A stretch of 64,000 nucleotides of DNA from Clostridiales bacterium Firm_14 (GTDB lineage: Bacteria > Bacillota > Clostridia > Saccharofermentanales > Saccharofermentanaceae): NCBI GenBank assembly GCA_001604135.1, contig LVAT01000005.1, positions 1-64,000 of the forward strand, in the 5' to 3' direction. Within the stretch, counting starts at the first letter, position 1. Each line of letters begins with the position of its first letter. The notes beneath the pieces are model-generated. The model was not told where the DNA came from, searched no databases, and saw only the letters and a program-made list of their open reading frames with translations. Shown one piece after another: positions 19,332 through 28,803 of this stretch. The translations under genes and the position numbers were made by a program.

Positions 19332-19411
19332 TTCCGCCGTTCATACACAAAATGCAACACAAAAAATACACGGCTCCGTGAAGACTGCCGCTCAAAACCA
19401 CGTCTTTCAGG

Positions 19412-19440
19412 TTGTTTATTGCCCCTTTTAATATTATAAT
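19412..19440 (+). promoter_or_regulatory. Sigma-A promoter of hisS-aspS-lepB-lepA
   Basis: TTGTTT (19412-19417), 17-base spacer, perfect TATAAT (19435-19440), 34 bases before the hisS start. Confidence 0.7.
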
Positions 19441-19474
19441 AGCGCGTGTTATTTATTAGACTAGGAGAACTATG

Positions 19475-20731
19475 ATGAGATACGCAGCACAGAAGGGAAC
19501 GAAGGACATACTGCCTTCAGAGATACACAATTGGCAGCGCGCAGAGAAGACTTTTGCCGATGTATGCCATTCCTTCGGCTATGAGGAGATAAGGATCCCG
19601 ACATTCGAGCAGACAGATCTGTTCCAGAGAGGCGTTGGCGATACCACAGACGTCGTAACCAAAGAGATGTACACCTTTGAGGACAAGGGTGGAAGAAGCA
19701 TCACGCTGAGACCTGAGGGTACGGCAGGCGTTGTAAGAAGCTATATCGAGAACGGCATGTCGAGCCTCGCAACTCCGGTAAGGATGTTCTACAACATTAC
19801 GGCTTTCCGTTATGAGAAGATGCAGAAGGGCAGAATGCGTGAGTTCCACCAGTTCGGCCTTGAGTCTTTCGGCGCACAGGGTCCTGATATCGATGCTGAG
19901 ATCATCTCCGTAGTTGATGTCTTCTTCAGGAAGATGGGACTTAAGAACATTGCGCTCCATATCAATTCGATCGGCTGCCCCAACTGCCGTGGCGAGTACA
20001 ATAAGCTTCTTAAGGATTATTTCAGACCTCACGTATCTACTATGTGTGAGGACTGCCAGGCAAGATTCGAGAAGAATCCTTTGCGCATGATCGACTGCAA
20101 GGTCGATGGCGGCAAGGATATCGTTAAGAATGCGCCGAGACTCATCGACCACCTTTGCGATGACTGCAAGGCTCACTTTGAAGGCCTTAAGGCAAGGCTT
20201 GATGCTATTGGCATCGCATATACTATCGACCCTAACATCGTAAGAGGTCTGGATTACTATACGAGAACGGTTTTCGAGTTCGTATCAGAGAACGTCGGAA
20301 CGCAGGGAACTATCTGCGGCGGCGGAAGATATGACGGACTTGTTGAAGACTGCGGCGGCACGGCTACACCGGGCATCGGCTTTGCCATGGGTGTCGAGAG
20401 ACTCCTTCTGGAGGCTGAGGCGCAGGGCGTGCTCACAGATGCACCTTCTTACGTAAAGCTCTACATCGCATCAATGTCTGAAGCAGCTAAGATCGAAGCA
20501 TTAAAGCTCTGCTACGAGTTAAGAAATGCAGGCATCGGCTGCGAGACAGACATGGCAGGCAGATCCTTCAAAGCACAGATGAAATATGCCGGCAAGAAGG
20601 GGATCCCTTACCTTGCAGTAATCGGCGACGACGAGCTCAGCTCGGGCGAGGTTAAGGTAAAGTGCATGGCTGACGGTACGGAGACGCCCGTAAAGCTTAA
20701 TGAACTTACAGCGTATCTCGCAGATAAATAA
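19475..20731 (+). CDS. hisS: Histidyl-tRNA synthetase
   Basis: Class II aminoacyl-tRNA synthetase of 418 residues charging tRNA-His. Visible landmarks are motif 2 (TLRPEGTAGVVRSYIENGM and FRYEKMQKGRMREFHQFG), the histidine A motif VRGLDYYTRTVFEF, motif 3 near GGGRYDGLVEDCGG and GFAMGVERLLL, and a C-terminal anticodon-binding domain. Two ATGs lie in tandem at 19472 and 19475; AGGAG is seven bases from the second, which I prefer. It begins the operon with aspS, as in Bacillus. Confidence 0.96.
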   Translation: MRYAAQKGTKDILPSEIHNWQRAEKTFADVCHSFGYEEIRIPTFEQTDLFQRGVGDTTDVVTKEMYTFEDKGGRSITLRPEGTAGVVRSYIENGMSSLATPVRMFYNITAFRYEKMQKGRMREFHQFGLESFGAQGPDIDAEIISVVDVFFRKMGLKNIALHINSIGCPNCRGEYNKLLKDYFRPHVSTMCEDCQARFEKNPLRMIDCKVDGGKDIVKNAPRLIDHLCDDCKAHFEGLKARLDAIGIAYTIDPNIVRGLDYYTRTVFEFVSENVGTQGTICGGGRYDGLVEDCGGTATPGIGFAMGVERLLLEAEAQGVLTDAPSYVKLYIASMSEAAKIEALKLCYELRNAGIGCETDMAGRSFKAQMKYAGKKGIPYLAVIGDDELSSGEVKVKCMADGTETPVKLNELTAYLADK

Positions 20732-20755
20732 GCAAACAATTTTGGAGGAATATAT

Positions 20756-22537
20756 ATGCAGTCACGTACTCATACATGCGGAGAATTAAGGATCACGGAT
20801 GCCGGCAAGAAAGTTCAGCTCTCAGGCTGGATGGAGAACTTCCGTGAAGTAGGCGCAGAGCTCGGATTCGTAGTTATCCGCGATTTTTACGGAACAACAC
20901 AGGTAGTAATCGAGACAGCCGAGATGATGAAGACTTTCAAGGCCATCACAAAGGAATCCACGATCTCAGTTGAGGGAACAGTAAGAGAAAGAAGCTCTAA
21001 GAACCCCAAGCTCGAGACAGGCGACATCGAAGTCGTTCCCGAGAAGGTTACAGTGCTTGGAAGATGCCGTTATAACGAACTTCCTTTCGAGATCAACCAT
21101 AGCAGGGAAGCTGATGAGGCAGCAAGACTTAAGTACAGATATCTCGATATCCGTAATCCTGAGGTAAAGAAGAATCTCATCCTCAGAAGCAATGTTATCG
21201 CTGCACTCAGAAACGCCATGATCGACCACAACTTCATGGAGATCACGACACCTATCCTTACGGTATCTTCACCTGAGGGCGCAAGAGACTATCTCGTTCC
21301 CGCAAGAAAGCATCCCGGCAAGTTCTATGCTTTGCCGCAGGCACCCCAGCAGTTTAAGCAGCTCCTGATGGTATCAGGCATCGACAGATATTTCCAGATC
21401 GCACCCTGCTTCAGAGATGAGGACGCAAGAGGCGACAGGTGCCCGGGTGAGTTCTACCAGCTCGACATGGAGATGGCTTTTGCTAGCCAGGAAGATGTTT
21501 TCGCGATCATCGAAGACGTGCTTCCTCCGGTATTTGCTAAGTACGGCAAGTACAACAGAGCATCAGGTTCACCTTTTGTACGCATTCCTTATCTTGAGGC
21601 AATGGAGAAGTACGGTACGGACAAGCCCGACCTTCGTATCGACCTGACTGTTACTGACGTAACGGATCTCTTAAGAACTGAAGAGTTCGCACCTTTCGCA
21701 GAGGGCGAGATCAAGGCAGTTGTTATCTCTGACTTCCACGAGAGCCGCAAGTTCATCGATAAGACAATGGCTGACTGCGAGATCCAGTCCGGCAGCAAGG
21801 GCTACTGGTTCAGAATGGATGAGAACGGCGAGATCGTCGGCGGTATCTCCAAGTTCGTAGCTCCCAAGAAGGATGAAGTAATCGCTAAATTAGGCCTTAA
21901 GCCCGATACGCTCGTTGTATTATCAAGCGGCAATAAGGGCCAGGCACAGAAGATGGCAGGTGTTCTCGTTAAGACATTCGGCGCTGCAGTTCCGGGCCAC
22001 ATGGACAAGGAACAGTATGCATTCTGCTGGATCGTTGACTTCCCGATGTATGAGATCGGCGAGGAGTCAGGCGAATTGGAGTTCTGCCACAATCCTTTCT
22101 CAATGCCGTCAGGCGGCCTTGATGTTCTTCTTAAGGCAGAGAAAGGCGAGATCGATCCTCTTACGATCATGGCTGACCAGTATGACCTCGTTGTTAACGG
22201 CATCGAGCTCTCATCAGGCGCTGTAAGAAACCACGATCCTGAGATCATGATCAAGGCATTCGAGCTCGTAAGACTCGGCGAAGAGGACGTTAAGAAGAAG
22301 TTCCCTGCAATGTATAACGCATTCTGCTACGGCGCTCCGCCGCATGCAGGAATTGCTCCCGGCGTTGACCGTATGGTAATGCTCCTCTCAGGCGAAGAGA
22401 CGATCCGTGAGGTAATCCCTTTCCCGATGAACAAGAACGCACAGGACATCATGATGGATGCACCGGGATACGTTACGGACAAGCAGCTTGAAGAGCTGCA
22501 TATCAGCATCACAAAGACAGAAGCAACTGAAGAATAA
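20756..22537 (+). CDS. aspS: Aspartyl-tRNA synthetase
   Basis: 593-residue class II synthetase with the bacterial layout: an N-terminal OB-fold (residues ~1-110, VQLSGWMENFRE), catalytic motif 2 with QAPQQFKQLLMVSGIDRYFQI and CFRDEDARGDR, the bacterial GAD insertion domain (~290-420), and motif 3 (APGVDRMVML). Length is normal for bacterial AspRS. GGAGG lies before the ATG, 24 bases after hisS. Whether it also charges tRNA-Asn cannot be judged from this window. Confidence 0.96.
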   Translation: MQSRTHTCGELRITDAGKKVQLSGWMENFREVGAELGFVVIRDFYGTTQVVIETAEMMKTFKAITKESTISVEGTVRERSSKNPKLETGDIEVVPEKVTVLGRCRYNELPFEINHSREADEAARLKYRYLDIRNPEVKKNLILRSNVIAALRNAMIDHNFMEITTPILTVSSPEGARDYLVPARKHPGKFYALPQAPQQFKQLLMVSGIDRYFQIAPCFRDEDARGDRCPGEFYQLDMEMAFASQEDVFAIIEDVLPPVFAKYGKYNRASGSPFVRIPYLEAMEKYGTDKPDLRIDLTVTDVTDLLRTEEFAPFAEGEIKAVVISDFHESRKFIDKTMADCEIQSGSKGYWFRMDENGEIVGGISKFVAPKKDEVIAKLGLKPDTLVVLSSGNKGQAQKMAGVLVKTFGAAVPGHMDKEQYAFCWIVDFPMYEIGEESGELEFCHNPFSMPSGGLDVLLKAEKGEIDPLTIMADQYDLVVNGIELSSGAVRNHDPEIMIKAFELVRLGEEDVKKKFPAMYNAFCYGAPPHAGIAPGVDRMVMLLSGEETIREVIPFPMNKNAQDIMMDAPGYVTDKQLEELHISITKTEATEE

Positions 22538-22558
22538 AAAGCGGAGATAATAGAATAG

Positions 22559-23362
22559 ATGAATGGCAAATTGAACAACAATAACGAGGGCTTCGTATTC
22601 GGCGATGAACCCGCAAAAAAGGAAATCGCGGTTGCTGGTGAGACGGCTGTCTCCGGCGCAGAAACTGAAGAAAGAGCACTCGCAGAAGCAGATGAATCTT
22701 CCGGTAAGGAATTGTCTGCTGAAGAAGCAGTAAGCGGCGAAAGATCACTCTCGACCGAGAAGGCTTTCGCGAAGAGCAAGAAACTCGAAAAGGGCACTGT
22801 GGCATACGAAGTCTTTGACTGGCTCCGTACGATCTGCATCGGTATTCTCGCAGGCATCTTCATCGTTGTATTCCTTGTCCAGAGAGACAACGTTTACGGC
22901 GATTCGATGAATCCTACGCTGAGCAACGGAGATGTCATCTTCACACAGAAGATCTCCACGTATTTCAAGTCATTCAAGAGAGGCGACATCGTTATCCTTG
23001 ACGGCAGCAACATGGAAGGCTATTACGGAAAGGAATTCCTCGTTAAGAGAGTCGTAGCACTTCCCGGAGAGACCATAAGGATCGCTGACGGAAACGTATA
23101 CATCAAGCCTGCTGACGGCACTGATTTCTATCAGCTCGTAGAGAACTATCTGCCTGCCGGCACCAAGACCACAATGATGGATGACGGAATAAGGAAGGGC
23201 TATAACGAGATCACGCTCGCCGATAATGAGTATTTCTGCTTGGGTGATAACAGACCGGTAAGCAACGATTCACGTAACTTAGGGCCTTTCACGGCCGACA
23301 GGATCAAGGCAGTTGGCGTTATCAGAGTGTTCCCGCTTAACGAGATAAAAATCATCACATAG
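22559..23362 (+). CDS. lepB: Type I signal peptidase
   Basis: 267-residue membrane protease that removes signal peptides on the outer membrane face. The single membrane segment is near residues 90-107. Catalytic Ser116 lies in YGDSMNPTL and the general-base Lys163 in FLVKRVVALPGE; the GDNRPVSNDSRNLG box is intact. An unusual ~75-residue acidic, Ala/Glu/Ser-rich N-terminal extension precedes the membrane segment on the cytoplasmic side. The ribosome site GGAG is about 12 bases from the ATG, longer than usual. lepA follows after 11 bases. Confidence 0.93.
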   Translation: MNGKLNNNNEGFVFGDEPAKKEIAVAGETAVSGAETEERALAEADESSGKELSAEEAVSGERSLSTEKAFAKSKKLEKGTVAYEVFDWLRTICIGILAGIFIVVFLVQRDNVYGDSMNPTLSNGDVIFTQKISTYFKSFKRGDIVILDGSNMEGYYGKEFLVKRVVALPGETIRIADGNVYIKPADGTDFYQLVENYLPAGTKTTMMDDGIRKGYNEITLADNEYFCLGDNRPVSNDSRNLGPFTADRIKAVGVIRVFPLNEIKIIT

Positions 23363-23373
23363 GATCAACTTAA

Positions 23374-25188
23374 ATGAGCGACAACTATCGTAAATACATC
23401 AGAAACTTCTGCATCATCGCACACATCGACCACGGCAAGTCCACTTTGGCTGACCGCCTGATCGAGCACACCCACGTAAGGGAGAAGCGCGAGATGCAGG
23501 ACCAGATCCTCGATAACATGGATATCGAGCGTGAGCGCGGAATTACGATCAAATCACAGGCCGTAAGACTTCCTTACGAAGCTTCTGACGGCAACACATA
23601 TCTTCTTAACCTCATCGACACTCCGGGCCACGTAGACTTTAACTACGAGGTCTCAAGGTCCCTTGCCGCATGCGACGGCGCGATCCTTGTCGTTGACAGT
23701 TCACAGGGCGTTGAGGCGCAGACACTCGCAAACGTTTATCTTGCTGTTGATGCAGACCTCGAAGTCCTTCCGGTAATCAACAAGATCGATCTTCCTTCCG
23801 CAAGGCCTGAAGAGGTCCGTCAGGAGATCGAAGACGATATCGGAATCGACGCATCCTATGCGCCTTTGATCTCTGCAAAGAGCGATATCAATATCGACGA
23901 AGTGCTCGAAAAGGTAGTCGAGTACCTGCCTGCTCCCGAAGGCGATGAGACGTTGCCTTTGCAGGCTCTTGTTTTCGACTCCAAGTACGATTCATATAAG
24001 GGCGTTATCGTCAGCGTAAGAGTTAAGAACGGCACTGTTAAGACAGGTGACCGCATCAGGATGATGCACTCCGGCAAAGAGTTCACGGTAACGGAACTCG
24101 GCATGTTCCATCCGGGCGAGCTCGTTCCCACCGAGAGCCTTAAGGCAGGCGAGGTAGGATATATCTGCGCTTCGATCAAGAACGTAAGAGATACGGCTCC
24201 GGGCGATACGGTAACACTTGCTGATAACGCGGCAGACGAGCCCCTCATCGGCTACAAGGGAATCCAGCAGATGGTATTCTGCGGCATCTATCCCGTTGAC
24301 GGCGCGAGATACGGCGATCTCAAGGATGCATTGGAGAAGTTAAGACTTAACGATGCGGCGCTCTCTTTCGACGCTGAGACATCGGCAGCTCTGGGCTTCG
24401 GCTTCAGATGCGGCTTCTTAGGACTCCTTCATTACGAAGTTATCCAGGAAAGACTCGAAAGAGAATTCAATCTTGACCTCATCAGCACGGCGCCTTCAGT
24501 TATCTATAAGATCTATCTGACGGACGGTTCTGTCGTCGACTGTTCGAATCCTACGAACATGCCTGATCCGGCTTCGATCGATTACATGGAAGAGCCCATC
24601 GTAAAGGCTACGATCATGCTCCCCAAGGAATATGTCGGCAACATCATGGAGCTCTGCCAGGAGAGAAGAGGCGAATATACTGACATGAAGTATCTTGATG
24701 AGAAGCGCGTAATGCTTCACTACAAGATGCCTTTAAATGAGATAATCTATGACTTCTTCGACGCTCTTAAGTCGCGCACGAGAGGTTATGCTTCATTGGA
24801 CTACGAGCCTGCAGGATACCAGAGATCCAAGCTCGTTAAGCTCGACATTCTCCTTAACGGCGATGCCGTTGACGCATTGTCCTTTATCGTTCATGCTGAC
24901 AAGGCATATGCTAGGGGCAGAAGAATGTGCGAGAAGCTCAAGGAGAACATCCCGAGGCAGCAGTTCGAGATTCCCGTACAGGCTGCGATCGGCGGCAAGA
25001 TCATCGCCAGAGAGACGATCAAGGCTTACCGCAAGGACGTTACTTCCAAGTGCTACGGCGGTGATATCTCGCGTAAAAAGAAGCTCCTCGAGAAGCAGAA
25101 GGAAGGTAAGAAGAGAATGAGACAGGTAGGTTCCGTCGAAGTTCCCCAGGAAGCCTTCATGAGCGTTTTGAAGCTTGATGACGAGTAA
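23374..25188 (+). CDS. lepA: Elongation factor 4 (LepA), ribosomal back-translocase GTPase
   Basis: 604 residues, the standard LepA length. The GTPase motifs are [14 protein letters not shown] (G1), RGITIKS (G2), [11 protein letters not shown] (G3) and NKIDLPSA (G4). Domains II, III and V follow, then the LepA-specific C-terminus with [16 protein letters not shown] and [21 protein letters not shown]. It acts on stalled or mistranslocated ribosomes. Last gene of the hisS operon, ending at a bidirectional terminator shared with the convergent zinc-ribbon gene. Confidence 0.97.
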   Translation: MSDNYRKYIRNFCIIAHIDHGKSTLADRLIEHTHVREKREMQDQILDNMDIERERGITIKSQAVRLPYEASDGNTYLLNLIDTPGHVDFNYEVSRSLAACDGAILVVDSSQGVEAQTLANVYLAVDADLEVLPVINKIDLPSARPEEVRQEIEDDIGIDASYAPLISAKSDINIDEVLEKVVEYLPAPEGDETLPLQALVFDSKYDSYKGVIVSVRVKNGTVKTGDRIRMMHSGKEFTVTELGMFHPGELVPTESLKAGEVGYICASIKNVRDTAPGDTVTLADNAADEPLIGYKGIQQMVFCGIYPVDGARYGDLKDALEKLRLNDAALSFDAETSAALGFGFRCGFLGLLHYEVIQERLEREFNLDLISTAPSVIYKIYLTDGSVVDCSNPTNMPDPASIDYMEEPIVKATIMLPKEYVGNIMELCQERRGEYTDMKYLDEKRVMLHYKMPLNEIIYDFFDALKSRTRGYASLDYEPAGYQRSKLVKLDILLNGDAVDALSFIVHADKAYARGRRMCEKLKENIPRQQFEIPVQAAIGGKIIARETIKAYRKDVTSKCYGGDISRKKKLLEKQKEGKKRMRQVGSVEVPQEAFMSVLKLDDE

Positions 25189-25196
25189 AAACAAAC

Positions 25197-25227
25197 GGCT
25201 GTCTCAATCTGAGGCAGCCGGTTTTCT
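25197..25227. terminator. Bidirectional terminator between lepA and zinc-ribbon gene
   Basis: 11-base stem, CGGCTGTCTCA (25197-25207) with TGAGGCAGCCG (25210-25220) and one wobble pair, followed by GTTTTCTTT. The A-rich sequence on the other side serves the minus strand. Confidence 0.75.
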
Positions 25228-26181
25228 TTATATGACCTTGCTTGATGACGGGAAATCCGAAGACGTCCTTGACGGGCGCGCGGGCTTTCCGGTCGGTTCC
25301 TTATTCTCAGGCGGTTCTTCCATCCGGTAAGTGGTTACGACGGTAGCAGACATTGTCTTATAAGTGCGCAGTAATTCTACACATTCCGCGTTCTTTGCTT
25401 CGACCTGCTTTTCCAATTCGTCGAGCTTTGCCTTAACAGGGACTTTGGCAGCCTCAAGGCTCTTGTTAGTAACGAATTTGATTATGTTGTAGATCGAGAC
25501 GAAGAACAGGATAAAGCCGGCTAATAAGATCGGTATCCAGTACTGACGATGGGCGATCGTGGCATAACCCAATCCGACCAGGATGACAATTCCGATCTCG
25601 ATAATAGCTGTCGCCACTTTATAGTTGTCTACCATAAATGAAGCGGCATCGCTCATGGCGGTACTGAACTGGCTGTTGTTTACCGTCTGTGCGCGGATCA
25701 GATCCCTGAGCTTTTTCTGAACTGCCATTCTGTCGTTCTCGAGATTTGCGAGTTCAGCTCTGCTCTTTCTGTAATCCTTTAGGACTTCCAGAGTCTTTTT
25801 GATCGTGCCGAAATACTCCTTGTGCTCAGGCATGCAGTTTTCTAACGCCCTTATGAGTTCAGGATCATCCGGATGCAGATGAACTTCTTCATTTTGCTGT
25901 ATCGGTGCCATTGTGGTCCATTTGCACTTGCAAAGGATCAGGCCCCTTAACGCTTCGAAATTGTGAGGGTCTTTCTTGAGCATGTACTCATAAGCGTCCC
26001 TGGCCGCACCGAATTCGTGTCTGGTGATGGACTTTTTGGCGAGCTCCAGAACATTGTCCTTACGGAAGTATTCATAGTCGAAGGTGACTCCGCAGAAAGG
26101 GCAGATATAGACCTGACGGTCGACATCGATGTCGAGAAGACCGCCGCACATCTTACATATGTTGCTCTTGATAACTGCCAT
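25228..26181 (-). CDS. Zinc-ribbon/TPR-like membrane protein, single-module paralogue
   Basis: 317 residues. The N-terminus (MAVIKSNICKMCGG) begins a zinc ribbon with C9, C12, C27 and C30, positions identical to those in the three tandem proteins at 54-59 kb. A TPR-like helical pair follows (AARDAYEYMLKKDPHNFEALRGLILC, residues ~58-85), then a coiled coil, two membrane segments (~190-235), a second coiled coil and a Pro/Ser-rich tail. It lacks the second zinc-ribbon module of its paralogues. Function unknown; a cytoplasmic zinc head tethered to the membrane is what the sequence shows. Divergent from the HerA-like ATPase gene. Confidence 0.8.
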   Translation of the reverse strand: MAVIKSNICKMCGGLLDIDVDRQVYICPFCGVTFDYEYFRKDNVLELAKKSITRHEFGAARDAYEYMLKKDPHNFEALRGLILCKCKWTTMAPIQQNEEVHLHPDDPELIRALENCMPEHKEYFGTIKKTLEVLKDYRKSRAELANLENDRMAVQKKLRDLIRAQTVNNSQFSTAMSDAASFMVDNYKVATAIIEIGIVILVGLGYATIAHRQYWIPILLAGFILFFVSIYNIIKFVTNKSLEAAKVPVKAKLDELEKQVEAKNAECVELLRTYKTMSATVVTTYRMEEPPENKEPTGKPARPSRTSSDFPSSSKVI

Positions 26182-26327
26182 GCTGTTCTCCGTACCTGCA
26201 CAAAATCTGCTATATTATAATATCAGATTTAAAAGAAAAATTTACCAATTTTGCTTTAGGGGATATATAATATATTAAATGCTTTGTGGACACCAGTCCA
26301 TTCACATAACAATTCAGGAGGCTTTAT

Positions 26328-27944
26328 ATGACCATTGAAGCTCTTTATGCAGGCAAGAACCCCCAAGACTTTTACATCGGCAAAGTAACCCAGGTTTACA
26401 GAAGCAACTGCGTTGCACAGGTTGAGAACTTTGACCTGATGTCCGACAGAACGAGATTCAACAAATCTTTTCTTCCTAACACGATCAACAACTTTGTAAT
26501 CATTGACTCGGTAGTTGGTCTGTTCCTTGGTGAGATCTTCGAGAACAAGGCTTCCAGAAAGAATATCTATGAAATGAAGACCGGTGACGTTAAGCCCAAC
26601 GATTACCAGGAAGTCTGCATCGACACTATCTCGTTGATGCCAACGGATTCCGATAAGTTCCAGCTCGCAGGTTTTAACACTCTCGGTATCACCGATAAGG
26701 TTTACCTCGCAACTGACGACGTTTATAAGCTCTTCTTAGCATCACTCGAGTTCACGGGCGAGAATGAGGAACCGCTTCCTTCTTTCGCTACATACCTCAA
26801 CAAGTCACAGGCTGAGGTATGCCTTAAGCCCAGTACGCTCTTCAACCGTCACCTTATGTGCATCGGCGCTACGAACAGCGGTAAGTCAACAACAGCTCTT
26901 GCTATCCTCGATAAGGTTGTTTCCACAAGAAGAAAGGCTCTTATCATTGACCCTACGGGCGAGTACAGAAACGCATTCACCAACGAAGAGATCACAAAGC
27001 TTACACTTGGTGTTGATACTACAGTATCTCCCGGCAAGATCTCCATGGAGCAGTGGGAGAAGCTCTTCGAGACAGAGAACAGCTCACAGGGCGCTGTCCT
27101 TTCCGAGGCTATCACATCACTCCGTTATATGAAGAAGATAGGATCGAATACTTACTATCCTAAGGTAGGTGAGGATATCGAAGAGGTTCAGGAGAACATC
27201 GCATCCGTAGGCAAGGACGACGTTGATTTCAACATTGAGCTCCTTCCTGAGCAGATCCAGGCTGAGTCCGTCTGCGAACCTGACAGAGACAGCGATTACA
27301 ACTTCAAGTACCGTTACGATACATTGAGAGCCAACCTCAATTCTTCACTCGTTCAGAAGATCCAGTATCAGATGACGAACACGAAGTTCCTCTCATTCTT
27401 CTCTAACGATCCCAGCATGTATAACCTCCTGGACGTTATCGAAGACTTCATTCATCTTCCTGAAGAGAGCCTTTACATCGATACATCACAACTCGGTGCA
27501 TCCGAAGGTATCGGCGGCATGATCATCGACCTCGTAAGCACATTCGTTATGTCCAGAGATGAGGTCTGCCCGTTTGTATTCTTCATTGATGAGGTACACA
27601 GATATGCTAAGTCCAGATACTCCGACAAGGAATATCACGGCGGTCTTACACTCCTCGCAAGAGAAGGCCGTAAGAAGGGTATCTTCCTTTACCTCACAAC
27701 ACAGAACCCGAAGGACGTATCTCCGATCCTCTTCGGTCAGATCGGTACGATGCTCATCCACAGACTCATGCTTAACGATGAGATCCGTGCTGTAGAGAGC
27801 CACCTTGACGATTACGCCATCAAGCACGTCAGAAAGCTCAATCAGGGTGAAGTTATCCTTACGAGCGTTAACCTCCTGCATAACATGTTCATCCATGTTA
27901 ACAAGAGCCCGAGAACGCAGCACAACGATACACCTCAGCTCTGA
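26328..27944 (+). CDS. HerA-like/DUF87 ATPase
   Basis: 538-residue P-loop ATPase of the HerA-FtsK superfamily. The N-terminal ~130 residues look like the HerA beta-barrel (IGKVTQVYRSNCVAQVEN...VVGLFLGEI). Walker A is GATNSGKST (180-188), Walker B is FVFFIDEVHRY (Asp421-Glu422), and the arginine-rich sensor is LLAREGRKKGIFLYLTTQNP. HerA proteins form hexameric DNA translocases and usually pair with NurA nuclease, or in phage defence with SIR2 or other effectors. No such partner is adjacent. AGGAGG precedes the ATG. Ends at a strong terminator, so it is monocistronic. Confidence 0.85.
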   Translation: MTIEALYAGKNPQDFYIGKVTQVYRSNCVAQVENFDLMSDRTRFNKSFLPNTINNFVIIDSVVGLFLGEIFENKASRKNIYEMKTGDVKPNDYQEVCIDTISLMPTDSDKFQLAGFNTLGITDKVYLATDDVYKLFLASLEFTGENEEPLPSFATYLNKSQAEVCLKPSTLFNRHLMCIGATNSGKSTTALAILDKVVSTRRKALIIDPTGEYRNAFTNEEITKLTLGVDTTVSPGKISMEQWEKLFETENSSQGAVLSEAITSLRYMKKIGSNTYYPKVGEDIEEVQENIASVGKDDVDFNIELLPEQIQAESVCEPDRDSDYNFKYRYDTLRANLNSSLVQKIQYQMTNTKFLSFFSNDPSMYNLLDVIEDFIHLPEESLYIDTSQLGASEGIGGMIIDLVSTFVMSRDEVCPFVFFIDEVHRYAKSRYSDKEYHGGLTLLAREGRKKGIFLYLTTQNPKDVSPILFGQIGTMLIHRLMLNDEIRAVESHLDDYAIKHVRKLNQGEVILTSVNLLHNMFIHVNKSPRTQHNDTPQL

Positions 27945-27969
27945 TACGGAACTTAACAAAGATAATATC

Positions 27970-27998
27970 TGCCCCGGAACTTCCGGGGCATTATTTTT
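27970..27998 (+). terminator. Terminator of the HerA-like gene
   Basis: Perfect arms TGCCCCGGA (27970-27978) and TCCGGGGCA (27982-27990), 3-base loop, then TTATTTTT. Confidence 0.85.
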
Positions 27999-28045
27999 GG
28001 GTTTGTAGTACAATTGTTGTCACTTGCATTATGGGGGCAATGATC

Positions 28046-28792
28046 ATGGCAAAGCAGAATATCTTCGACAACGAGATCTTTTTCGAGAACTATCAGAAGT
28101 TAAGAGAGAGGGAAGTAAACGCGAATAATCTCTTCGAGATCCCGGAGCGTCTTAAGCTTATGCCTGACCTTAAGGGCTTAAGGATATTGGATCTCGGATG
28201 CGGCGCGGGTGATGAGTGCAGCGAGTATATCAGGATGGGCGCTAAAGAAGTCGTCGGCGTCGACATCTCAGAGAAGATGCTTGAGGTTGCCAGAGAGAGG
28301 AACAGCGATCCTGACATCACATATCTTTGCATGCCCATGGAAGACATCGGCAATATCGAAGGCGGATTTGATCTTGTGGTAAGTTCATTGGCTCTTCATT
28401 ATATCGAGGATTTTAAGGGCGTGGTAAAAAACGTTAACAGGCTCCTTAACGAAGGCGGCATGTTCATTTTCTCGCAGGAACACCCGGTCGTCACATGTCA
28501 TGAAGACAGTTACGGCAGCAGATGGACCAAGGATGAGAACGGAAAAAAGATCCATTGTAATCTCGCGAACTACGGCAAAGAAGGCGAGCGCAATACAGTG
28601 TGGTTCGTCGATAACGTGAAGATATATCACAGGATGTTTTCCACGGTCATAAACGACCTTGTGGACGGCGGTTTTGCGATAGAAAGATTAGTCGAACCCG
28701 AGCCCTCGGAAGAGCTTCTGGAGAAGTACCCTGAGTACTATGATCTGTTCCACAAACCGGATTTCCTGTTGGTGAAGGCTCGAAAAGTATAA
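28046..28792 (+). CDS. Class I SAM-dependent methyltransferase
   Basis: About 248 residues with a Rossmann-type methyltransferase core. Motif I is RILDLGCGAGDE, motif II is VVGVDISEKMLEVA, and LVVSSLALHYIEDF corresponds to motif IV/post-IV (Methyltransf_11 type). The C-terminal lid region contains EHPVVT and GFAIERLVEPEPSEE, typical of small-molecule methyltransferases. Three ATGs are close together; the one at 28046 has GGGGG eight bases upstream. Substrate unknown. Convergent with the zinc-ribbon gene, separated by 11 bases with a small TGCAC/GTGCA hairpin. Confidence 0.85.
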   Translation: MAKQNIFDNEIFFENYQKLREREVNANNLFEIPERLKLMPDLKGLRILDLGCGAGDECSEYIRMGAKEVVGVDISEKMLEVARERNSDPDITYLCMPMEDIGNIEGGFDLVVSSLALHYIEDFKGVVKNVNRLLNEGGMFIFSQEHPVVTCHEDSYGSRWTKDENGKKIHCNLANYGKEGERNTVWFVDNVKIYHRMFSTVINDLVDGGFAIERLVEPEPSEELLEKYPEYYDLFHKPDFLLVKARKV

Positions 28793-28803
28793 CCCTGCAC
28801 TTA

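Noticed and set aside
19158-19471. Possible T-box leader before hisS-aspS
   Set aside because: No AGGGTGG-type T-box core, no specifier-loop structure and no terminator/antiterminator pair; only palindromic repeat sequence and a promoter are visible.
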